From Porphyromonas gingivalis ATCC 33277 (GTDB taxonomy: Bacteria > Bacteroidota > Bacteroidia > Bacteroidales > Porphyromonadaceae): a stretch of DNA of 64,000 nucleotides. Numbering within the stretch: the first letter of the stretch is position 1; each line of letters starts with the position of its first letter. A model generated the notes under the pieces. The model worked only from the letters and a program-made list of their open reading frames with translations. It did no database searches and was not told the DNA's origin. The DNA is taken from NCBI RefSeq assembly GCF_000010505.1, contig NC_010729.1:668501-732500 (forward strand), given 5' to 3'. Below are positions 57,957-64,000 of this stretch, piece after piece. Both the position numbers and the translations under genes were made by a program.

Positions 57957-58538
57957 ATGACAGAAATAGAAAAAGAAGAAGCCTGCAGCCGCTTGCAACA
58001 GCATTACGCCCAAGTACTGTCGTTGCTCGGCGAAGACCCTAAGCGTGAAGGGCTGCTCAAAACTCCGCTACGTGTGGCTAAGGCCATGCAGTTTCTGACC
58101 AAAGGATATAACGAGGATCCTGAAGCCATCCTTCGCGCAGCGATGTTCGAAGAAGACTATCAGCAAATGGTCATCGTCAAGGACATCGATTTCTTTTCGA
58201 TGTGTGAGCACCACATGTTGCCGTTCTTCGGTAAGGCCCATGTGGGCTATATCCCCAATCGGTATATAACCGGACTGAGCAAGTTGCCCCGAGTGGTCGA
58301 TGTATTTGCCCGTCGTCTTCAGGTACAGGAACGGCTGACTACACAAATCAAGGAGTGCATCCAGAATACGCTGAACCCTCTCGGGGTGATCGTCGTTATC
58401 GAAGCACAGCACATGTGCATGCAGATGCGTGGAGTGGAGAAGCAAAACTCTCTGACTACGACCAGTGACTTTACAGGAGCTTTTGAGGAATCGACCACTC
58501 GCGAAGAGTTTCTCAATCTGATCGGTCGCAGGCGATAA
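57957..58538 (+). CDS. folE: GTP cyclohydrolase I
   Basis: 193 residues. Makes dihydroneopterin triphosphate from GTP, for folate or queuosine-type pathways. Zinc site: Cys and His in [21 protein letters not shown] and a second cysteine in [11 protein letters not shown]. Other marks: [23 protein letters not shown] and SDFTGAF. Full length, last gene of the operon. Confidence 0.97.
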   Translation: MTEIEKEEACSRLQQHYAQVLSLLGEDPKREGLLKTPLRVAKAMQFLTKGYNEDPEAILRAAMFEEDYQQMVIVKDIDFFSMCEHHMLPFFGKAHVGYIPNRYITGLSKLPRVVDVFARRLQVQERLTTQIKECIQNTLNPLGVIVVIEAQHMCMQMRGVEKQNSLTTTSDFTGAFEESTTREEFLNLIGRRR

Positions 58539-58603
58539 GCCTATCTCTTTCGGAAGAGATTACGGACATCCTCCGTTTTTCTTGATCGTATTAACTTTTG
58601 AAC

Positions 58604-58656
58604 AGGCCTTTTAGATTCTGCGAACAAAGTGCAGATTTAGAAGGCCTTTTCTTTTT
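58604..58656 (+). terminator. folE terminator
   Basis: AGGCCTTTTAGATTCTGC pairs imperfectly with GCAGATTTAGAAGGCCT around GAACAAAGT, followed by TTTCTTTTT. Confidence 0.75.
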
Positions 58657-58700
58657 AAGTCCGGCCGCTCTTTCTCCCTCTGTTGTTTCTTGGCTCTTTT

Positions 58701-58829
58701 ATCCTAAATTTGAGTCGAACTGACGTTAAGTTGAGTATTGATGTCTCCGATTTGGGACGGGGCAATTATGTCGTCGATATGCAGTGCAAAGGCCATAGGA
58801 AAATCAGCCGGCTGATAACAAAAGAGTAA
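58701..58829 (+). pseudogene. Relic of a type IX sorting CTD
   Basis: In one frame the region reads VKLSIDVSDLGRGNYVVDMQ, then CKGHRKISRLITKE and a TAA at 58827-58829. This is the pattern of the final strands of a T9SS CTD (DL..G.Y.V......K..RLI.K). Upstream there is no start, signal sequence or cargo domain, and the folE terminator lies just before it. It looks like the 3' end left from a deleted surface-protein gene. Confidence 0.5.
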
Positions 58830-58872
58830 ATCGCCATTCTCTCCCGAGGGGGAGGGCCGTCAATAGAAATAG

Positions 58873-58943
58873 AAGGGTGTATCACAACCCAATTTCGAGC
58901 TTAAGTCTCGTGGAATTGGAGTTGTCGATACACCCTTTTTATC
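58873..58943 (+). terminator. Terminator-like hairpin after the CTD relic
   Basis: AAGGGTGTATC (58873-58883) pairs with GATACACCCTT (58927-58937), then TTT; inner CAAC/GTTG also pair. Probably the terminator of the lost gene, which supports a formerly complete gene. Confidence 0.6.
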
Positions 58944-59068
58944 TTTTCCTATACTCAATGGACTGTAGGGGGCAGTGCTTTTCCGCTATTGTGTGTAGGC
59001 TTCTCTCTTTCTCCTCCGATACCTTGAGATCGGGTGTTGTGTTTCGAGCTAATAAGGTGAGTTTATAC

Positions 59069-59478
59069 GAGAGGATACTATGGTCTCATACGAGAGGATA
59101 CTATGGTCTCCTATGAGAGGATACTATGGTCTTATACGAGAGGATACTATGGTCTCCTATGAGAGGATACTATGGTCTCATACGAGAGGATACTATGGTC
59201 TCCTATGAGAGGATACTATGGTCTCATATAAGAGGATATTATGGTCTCATACGAGAGGATACTATGGTCTCCTATGAGAGGATACTATGGTCTCATATAA
59301 GAGGATATTATGGTCTCATACGAGAGGATACTATGGTCTCATACGAGAGGATACTATGGTCTCATATAAGAGGATACTATGGTCTCATACGAGAGGATAC
59401 TATGGTCTCATACGAGAGGATACTATGGTCTCATATGAGAGGATACTATGGTCTCATATAAGAGGATACTATGGTCTA
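59069..59478 (+). repeat. 23-bp minisatellite array 2 (BrickBuilt)
   Basis: Eighteen units, seventeen complete, every 23 bases from 59069; the last starts at 59460. Core GAGAGGATACTATGGTCTC with the four variable positions ATAC, ATAT or CTAT; some units start AAGAGG or have GGATATTATGG. The tail after the array (59476-59556) matches that after array 1. The left MITE239 half found at array 1 is absent here. Long open frames across it are a by-product of the stop-poor unit. Confidence 0.95.
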
Positions 59479-59609
59479 TTGATGGAAGATACTATCTGCT
59501 CTGTGGCGGATGGCAAGTTCGGGGGGTGGAATGTTCGGTGAGAGCCGTATATAGTTGCGGTTGGGGAGGTTTGGGATAAGGACTGTCATGGTACAAGCAG
59601 ATGCAAGAA

Positions 59610-59648
59610 GGCCGCAGGTGAACACCGTATGATGGTGTGCCTGCGGCC
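59610..59648 (-). terminator. Terminator of the RRM-protein gene
   Basis: GGCCGCAGG and ACACC (59610-59626) pair with GGTGTG and CCTGCGGCC (59634-59648) around a seven-base loop. On the minus strand it is followed by CTTCTTG, a weak T tract. Confidence 0.6.
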
Positions 59649-59746
59649 TGTCTTGTAATTCGTGTCGTTAGAATAATAGAGGGAGACCTCTCAGAGAGAA
59701 AGCTGTATCGGCGTTGTGATACGGCTTGCCGGAAGTGGGAGAAGGA

Positions 59747-60040
59747 TCAATAGCGATCTTCGTGACGGAAAGTACGGCGAGGAGCACGTTCGGGACGTTC
59801 CAATGCCTCTTTGACGATCAGCTTGCGACCTTGGAATTCCTGATCGAACAGCTCTTCGATGGCACGGCGTGCATCGTTCTCGTCTTCCATTTCGACGAAG
59901 CCGAATCCGCGTGAGCGGCCGGTCTCTCTGTCTGTGATTACTCTTGCGCTCGTTACGGCGCCATACTGTTGCAACAGACCTGTGAGGTCTTCTTCGCGAA
60001 CCCGATAGTTCAGATTCCCTACGTAGATGTTCATACTCAT
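59747..60040 (-). CDS. RRM-type RNA-binding protein
   Basis: 97 residues. One RRM: RNP2 MNIYVGNLNYRV at the N-terminus and RNP1 SRGFGFVEM near residues 43-51, with the usual DRETG loop before it. A short basic tail (RPERAPRRTFRHEDRY) follows, instead of the Gly-rich tail of many homologues. Small RRM proteins are the usual single-strand RNA-binding proteins of Bacteroidota, where Hfq is often absent. Start at 60040 or two codons later (60034). The 249 bases upstream hold no gene; they are probably leader. Confidence 0.93.
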   Translation of the reverse strand: MSMNIYVGNLNYRVREEDLTGLLQQYGAVTSARVITDRETGRSRGFGFVEMEDENDARRAIEELFDQEFQGRKLIVKEALERPERAPRRTFRHEDRY

Positions 60041-60289
60041 CTTTGGTTTTTTAATGAAACAAGGTAAAAGAGAAATTGCCGAATTCGGTTAACGATCTGT
60101 GTGTCATATCTTCATATCCATACCAAAGAAATAAAGAAATCTACCGGTTCCTGCTAAACCATTCACTCTGCATTACTGCTTTCACTGGACGCAAAGGAAA
60201 TCAAATAAACTGATTGGACAAGCGGACAGTATGCCTGAAATGACGAAAAAACAGCTATAAGGTACCGGCAAACGGCAGGTGCAGCGAAG

Positions 60290-61045
60290 TCAGTCGAATC
60301 GTTTGCGGCGGAGTTCGAAGTCGCGTCCCAGATACTTTTCCCTTACGACTTCGTTCGCAGCCAGCTCTTCGGCCGTGCCCTGATACAGCACTTTGCCCTC
60401 GAAAAGGAGGTAGGCGCGATCCGTGATGCTGAGCGTTTCGTGGACGTTGTGGTCGGTGATGAGGATGCCGATGTTTTTGTCCTTGAGTTTGGCCACAATG
60501 GCCTGAATGTCCTGTACGGCGATAGGATCGACACCGGCAAAGGGTTCGTCCAGCATGATGAAGCGAGGCGATATAGCCAGGCAGCGGGCTATCTCGGCAC
60601 GGCGTCGCTCGCCGCCGGAGAGGCGGTCGCCAAGGTTTTTGCGTACTTTCTCAAGGTGAAATTCGGCTATCAGGCTTTCCAGCTTTTCGTGCTGATAGGT
60701 CTTGGGCAGTCCGGCCATTTCGAGGACGGAGAGGATGTTGTCCTCCACGGACATTTTGCGGAATATGGATGCCTCTTGTGCCAGATAGCCGATGCCGGCA
60801 CGCGCTCGTTTGTAGACGGGGTATTGGGTGATGTCCTGATCATTGAGGAATATCCGTCCTTCGTTGGGGACGACCAGCCCCGTGGTCATATAGAAAGTCG
60901 TCGTCTTGCCGGCTCCGTTCGGTCCGAGCAACCCTACGATCTCTCCTTGCCGAACCTCTATCGATACGTGATTCACGACCGTACGGTTCCGGTAGCGTTT
61001 GACCAGATCTTCGGTGCGCAGCACCATGGTTGTATTTTCTTCCAT
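60290..61045 (-). CDS. lptB: LPS export ABC transporter ATPase
   Basis: 251 residues. Cytoplasmic ATPase that powers LPS extraction through LptF/G. Walker [18 protein letters not shown]-loop [18 protein letters not shown] (LptB-typical), signature [13 protein letters not shown], Walker [17 protein letters not shown], switch His in [10 protein letters not shown]. Alternative start MVLRTEDLV at 61027. Lies 58 bases after nadK on the minus strand. An LptF/G-type partner is at 32984. Confidence 0.95.
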   Translation of the reverse strand: MEENTTMVLRTEDLVKRYRNRTVVNHVSIEVRQGEIVGLLGPNGAGKTTTFYMTTGLVVPNEGRIFLNDQDITQYPVYKRARAGIGYLAQEASIFRKMSVEDNILSVLEMAGLPKTYQHEKLESLIAEFHLEKVRKNLGDRLSGGERRRAEIARCLAISPRFIMLDEPFAGVDPIAVQDIQAIVAKLKDKNIGILITDHNVHETLSITDRAYLLFEGKVLYQGTAEELAANEVVREKYLGRDFELRRKRFD

Positions 61046-61103
61046 TATGGGAGTAGTCTATGGTAAGTGTCCGTTGGCTCGTTTTCCGCCGTCGCAAGTG
61101 TCT

Positions 61104-61970
61104 TTATCTTACGGCTGCTCCCCACATGAGCTTACGCCTCAGGGTTTCGGCGAAGGAGTGCGGACGCAGACGGATCATTCGCAGCGTGTGAGGAGCTCGT
61201 TTGAGCAGGATGGAGGTATCGCAGGGCAGCGTTCTGGTTCGTCCGTCGAGCACCAAGAGGTAATTCCGACTGCGCGAATCCACTTCGAGGCGGATCGCCG
61301 TATCGTCCGGAACGACCAGCGGACGCATATTCAGCGAGTGGGGGGCGATGGGCGTAAGGACGAAGTTCCGACAGGCAGGCATGATGATAGGCCCGTTCCC
61401 GCTCAGCGAGTAGGCTGTGGAGCCGGAGGGCGTGGCCACTACGAGGCCGTCGGCATCGTAAGCCGCCAGATAGTCGTCGTTGAGGCAGGCATTCACCCGA
61501 ATCATCGAACCGGTTTCACGCTTGAGTATGGCTGCTTCGTTCAGGGCGTAGGAGGGAGAGGAGCCGTTGTCTTCGGTCACTTCCAGCAGGGAACGGGTCT
61601 CGATGGTGAAGTCGCCGTCCAGCAGGCGTGTGATCAGCTCCGAAGCCTCGTGGCAATCGACATCGGTGAGGAAGCCCAGTCGGCCGGTATTTACGCCCAA
61701 GACAGGGATCTGCGAAACGCCGATTTGATGCGCCGTGCGCAGGAATGTACCGTCACCGCCCATACAGATCACGTAGTCGATATGCTCGGGCAGGGTGTCT
61801 ATCACTCCGCAAATGGCCGGATGGAAGTCCAGATCCTGCTCAAGAAAGGAGAGGAATTTGCGCTCTATATAAAGAGGTGTGCCGGCTTCTTCCAGCTTCA
61901 GGATCAAAGCCTTGATGGAAGCTCCCTGTTCGCTCTTGTGACGGCTGCCGAATATGGCTATTTTCTTCAT
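61104..61970 (-). CDS. nadK: NAD kinase
   Basis: 288 residues. ATP-dependent phosphorylation of NAD to NADP. N-terminal KKIAIFGSRHK, the catalytic GGDGTFLRTA motif (near 91), LGVNTGRLGFLTDVD, then ALNEAAILKRETGSM, DGLVVATPSGSTAYSLSGNGPIIMP and CDTSILLKRAP. Full length. Divergent from pdxJ, with both promoters in the 77-base gap. Confidence 0.96.
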   Translation of the reverse strand: MKKIAIFGSRHKSEQGASIKALILKLEEAGTPLYIERKFLSFLEQDLDFHPAICGVIDTLPEHIDYVICMGGDGTFLRTAHQIGVSQIPVLGVNTGRLGFLTDVDCHEASELITRLLDGDFTIETRSLLEVTEDNGSSPSYALNEAAILKRETGSMIRVNACLNDDYLAAYDADGLVVATPSGSTAYSLSGNGPIIMPACRNFVLTPIAPHSLNMRPLVVPDDTAIRLEVDSRSRNYLLVLDGRTRTLPCDTSILLKRAPHTLRMIRLRPHSFAETLRRKLMWGAAVR

Positions 61971-62010
61971 GAGTCTCTTTCTCTTCTCGTAGGGATCAGC
62001 AAATAAACGT

Positions 62011-62018
62011 TACATTTG
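62011..62018 (+). promoter_or_regulatory. pdxJ: Candidate -7 box of pdxJ
   Basis: TACATTTG, 29 bases before the pdxJ ATG. Confidence 0.4.
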
Positions 62019-62027
62019 CATGGTTCG

Positions 62028-62035
62028 CAAAATTA
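62028..62035 (-). promoter_or_regulatory. nadK: Candidate -7 box of nadK
   Basis: Minus-strand TAATTTTG, 57 bases before the nadK ATG; back to back with the pdxJ box. Confidence 0.35.
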
Positions 62036-62047
62036 GTAATAATCAGA

Positions 62048-62764
62048 ATGACAAGGCTAAGCGTAAACGTAAATAAGATAGCTACCCTCCGCAATGCACG
62101 CGGAGGCAATGTCCCCGATGTCCTCCGAGTGGCTCTCGACTGTGAGCGGTTCGGTGCACAGGGGATTACCGTCCATCCGCGTCCCGACGAACGCCATATC
62201 CGTCGGTCGGATGTGTACGACCTCAAAAAGGCACTGACCACAGAGTTCAACATAGAGGGCAATCCCGACGAGCGTTTCATCCGTCTGATCGAGGAAATCC
62301 GTCCCGAGCAGGTGACCATGGTACCCGATGCTCCCGATGTCCTGACCTCCAATGCCGGATGGGATGTAGCCCGAAACTACGACCATCTCTGCCGTCTGGT
62401 GGAGCAGTTCCATGCCTGGGGTATCAGGACTTCCATATTCATCGATACCGACTTGGACAATATCTCGTGGGCTGCCAAGACAGGTACAGACCGGATAGAG
62501 CTTTACACCGAGCCGTATGCAGCCGCCTATCATAAGGACATGGCTGCTGCCGTACAGCCCTATGTCAAGGCTTCGGCACACGCTCATTCGCTCGGTCTCG
62601 GTATCAATGCCGGACACGATTTGAATCTGGACAACCTCCGTTACTTTGCCGAACGACTGCCCTATTTGGACGAAGTTTCCATCGGCCATGCACTGATTGC
62701 CGATGCTCTCTATTTGGGACTGGAGGAGACTATCAGACAATATCGAGACCAACTTGCGTTATAA
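62048..62764 (+). CDS. pdxJ: Pyridoxine 5'-phosphate synthase
   Basis: 238 residues. Condenses 1-deoxyxylulose 5-phosphate with 3-amino-2-oxopropyl phosphate to PNP. TIM barrel marks: [93 protein letters not shown] and [12 protein letters not shown]. SerC, also in this pathway in many bacteria, is at the window's left end. 37 bases before exbB. Confidence 0.97.
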   Translation: MTRLSVNVNKIATLRNARGGNVPDVLRVALDCERFGAQGITVHPRPDERHIRRSDVYDLKKALTTEFNIEGNPDERFIRLIEEIRPEQVTMVPDAPDVLTSNAGWDVARNYDHLCRLVEQFHAWGIRTSIFIDTDLDNISWAAKTGTDRIELYTEPYAAAYHKDMAAAVQPYVKASAHAHSLGLGINAGHDLNLDNLRYFAERLPYLDEVSIGHALIADALYLGLEETIRQYRDQLAL

Positions 62765-62801
62765 ATAAAATTGAAACAGTAACAATCACATTGATAATCC
62801 A

Positions 62802-63536
62802 ATGAATATTCCAAGCATTCCCTTTCTGCAAATTCCCGTTCAGTCGGCAGGGACTCCTATCGACTCCCTTGCTACCGTCAATACTCCCGTTACCACACCG
62901 ACAGAAGCTACCCTGTCCATTATGGATCTGGCTCTCAAAGGCGGTTGGATCATGATCGTATTGGCTGCCCTTTCGCTCTTGGCCATCTACATATTCGTTC
63001 GCAAGGTGATGGAGATCAGGGCTGCCGGCAGAGAAGACAATTCGTTCATGGAGCGGATCAAGGATTATATCCACGAGGGTAAGATAGAATCGGCCATGCG
63101 TCTTTGTCAGGACAGGGCTACCCCTTCTGCCCGTATGATAGCCAAGGGGATCACCCGACTGGGACGACCGATGAACGACATACTGGTAGCCGTCGAGAAT
63201 ACCGGAAACATCGAAATTGGTAAGCTGGAAAAAGGACTGCCTATTATTGCTACCATTGCAGCCGGAGCACCTATGATCGGTTTCTTGGGTACCGTAACGG
63301 GTATGGTGCGTGCTTTCTTCGATATGGCCAATGCCGGTAACGGCGGGGTGGACGTAGCTCTCCTCTCGGGAGGTATATACGAAGCCTTGGTAACGACTGT
63401 AGGCGGTCTCGTTGTCGGTATCGTAACGCTTTTTGCCTACAACTATCTCGTAGCTCAGGTGGATAAGGTCGTCAATAAGATGGAAACCAAGACTCTTGAG
63501 TTTATGGATCTCCTTAACGAACCCATCAAAAAATGA
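62802..63536 (+). CDS. exbB: ExbB/TolQ-type proton channel subunit
   Basis: 244 residues. Inner-membrane motor subunit that uses proton-motive force to energise TonB- or Tol-type systems. A first membrane segment (GGWIMIVLAALSLLAIYIFVRKVM), a cytoplasmic domain, then the MotA/TolQ/ExbB signature: PIIATIAAGAPMIGFLGTVTGMVRAF, and IYEALVTTVGGLVVGIVTLFAYNYLV. The N-terminal 45 residues are an extra Pro/Thr-rich stretch. ATGA overlap with exbD. Confidence 0.92.
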   Translation: MNIPSIPFLQIPVQSAGTPIDSLATVNTPVTTPTEATLSIMDLALKGGWIMIVLAALSLLAIYIFVRKVMEIRAAGREDNSFMERIKDYIHEGKIESAMRLCQDRATPSARMIAKGITRLGRPMNDILVAVENTGNIEIGKLEKGLPIIATIAAGAPMIGFLGTVTGMVRAFFDMANAGNGGVDVALLSGGIYEALVTTVGGLVVGIVTLFAYNYLVAQVDKVVNKMETKTLEFMDLLNEPIKK

Positions 63537-63952
63537 GTCTGAAACGTAAAACCAAGGTCACAGAGGTTTTTAGCATGGCTTCTATGACCGACGTGATTTT
63601 CCTGCTGCTCATCTTCTTCATGGTGACCAGTACGCTCATCGTACCCAATGCGCTACGCGTATCTCTTCCCTCTGCCAATAAACAGCCTGCCCCCGAAGCT
63701 CCTTTGGCGCGGATCACCATTTCAGAAGATATGCGCTATTTCGCCGCTTTCGGTCAGGACAAAGGGCATGAGGTCGCTTTCGAGGAGATACTTCCCCTCT
63801 TGCTTCAGGAGCAAAGTCGCAATCCCGAAATGTACGTAGCCATATATGCCGATGAGAATGTCCCGTATCGTGAGATCGTGAAGGTGTTGAGTATGGCCGG
63901 GGAGAACAAGATGAAGGTGGTGTTGGCCACCAAAGCCCAAAGTAAAAAGTAA
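63533..63952 (+). CDS. exbD: ExbD/TolR-type transport protein
   Basis: 139 residues. One membrane segment near the N-terminus (MASMTDVIFLLLIFFMVTSTLI) with the proton-accepting Asp of the family in SMTDVIFLLLIFF, followed by a periplasmic domain ending VLSMAGENKMKVVLATKAQ. Works with ExbB. Starts in ATGA overlap with exbB. Confidence 0.92.
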   Translation: MSLKRKTKVTEVFSMASMTDVIFLLLIFFMVTSTLIVPNALRVSLPSANKQPAPEAPLARITISEDMRYFAAFGQDKGHEVAFEEILPLLLQEQSRNPEMYVAIYADENVPYREIVKVLSMAGENKMKVVLATKAQSKK

Positions 63953-63956
63953 GTTC

Positions 63957-64000
63957 ATGCAACAAGAGAAAGTCAAACGCAATGCCGTTGCCATAGCCGT
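63957..64000 (+). CDS. Start of a downstream gene, possibly TonB-like (cut by window end)
   Basis: ATG at 63957, four bases after the exbD stop; reads MQQEKVKRNAVAIAV to the window edge. A short basic N-terminus followed by the start of a hydrophobic stretch would fit a TonB-family protein, the usual third gene after exbBD, but only 14 codons can be seen. Confidence 0.45.
   Translation, partial: MQQEKVKRNAVAIA

Noticed and set aside
59126-59541. Open frames of 111 and 84 codons across array 2
   Set aside because: Same by-product of the minisatellite; the encoded peptide merely repeats every 23 residues.

Overview
The window is from the chromosome of Porphyromonas gingivalis or a very close relative (Bacteroidota). 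The pointers are HBP35 (thioredoxin motif plus type IX secretion C-terminal domain), PorQ, secreted proteins with type IX sorting domains, a short primary sigma factor of about 287 residues, promoters of the Bacteroidota type (TTTG or TTG, about 20 bases, then TAnnTTTG), an intact IS1126/ISPg1-type element, MITE239-type elements and 23-bp 'BrickBuilt' minisatellites. The exact strain cannot be told from the sequence. Names and locus numbers are from memory of the species; no search was run.

Layout. 1-6133 (mostly minus strand): serC (cut by the window edge), a nucleotide-sugar dehydrogenase, an HU-like DNA-binding protein, efp and a secreted lamin-tail-domain protein. 6329-7342: asd. 7474-7869: a composite miniature element in front of the division cluster. 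8013-23645: a compact dcw cluster, rsmH-ftsL-ftsI-murE-mraY-murD-ftsW-murG-murC-ftsQ-ftsA-ftsZ-yqeY, with touching or overlapping genes and no mraZ in the usual place. 23749-24372: a MITE/minisatellite block. 24582-27678 (minus): guaA, panB and a TRIC-type channel. 28395-36159 (plus): rpmE2, htrA, rpoD, rpsF-rpsR-rplI, an LptF/G-type permease and ribBA. 36286-37873: MITE239 and ISPg1 next to each other, directly before porQ. 38954-42298: cmk-ispH, a convergent nuclease-family gene and a thioredoxin-fold protein without the redox cysteines.

43401-49338 is surface-protein territory: three tandem paralogous exported proteins (two with a type IX CTD) and a 67-residue exported peptide, then bipA and hbp35. 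49742-54764: the oxidative/stress genes ahpC, ahpF and lon. 54761-58538: a DUF1599 protein, a DoxX/MauE-type membrane protein, tpiA, a SPOR-domain protein and folE. 58539-59746 holds a relic of a type IX CTD and the second 23-bp array. 59747-61970 (minus): nadK, lptB and an RRM protein. 62048-end (plus): pdxJ, exbB, exbD and the start of one more gene, possibly tonB-like.

Most coding content is conserved housekeeping. The unusual material is between genes: (1) a family of miniature elements sharing GAGAC-type ends with the IS5-family element; (2) two 23-bp arrays whose unit contains an inverted copy of that end; (3) two widely separated copies of a structure with five TATATAAATCG-like boxes at about 22-bp spacing, a shared 22-bp upstream motif at exactly the same distance, and a GC-rich hairpin; (4) a large nested palindrome before rpmE2. 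Item 3 is the best candidate for something undescribed.
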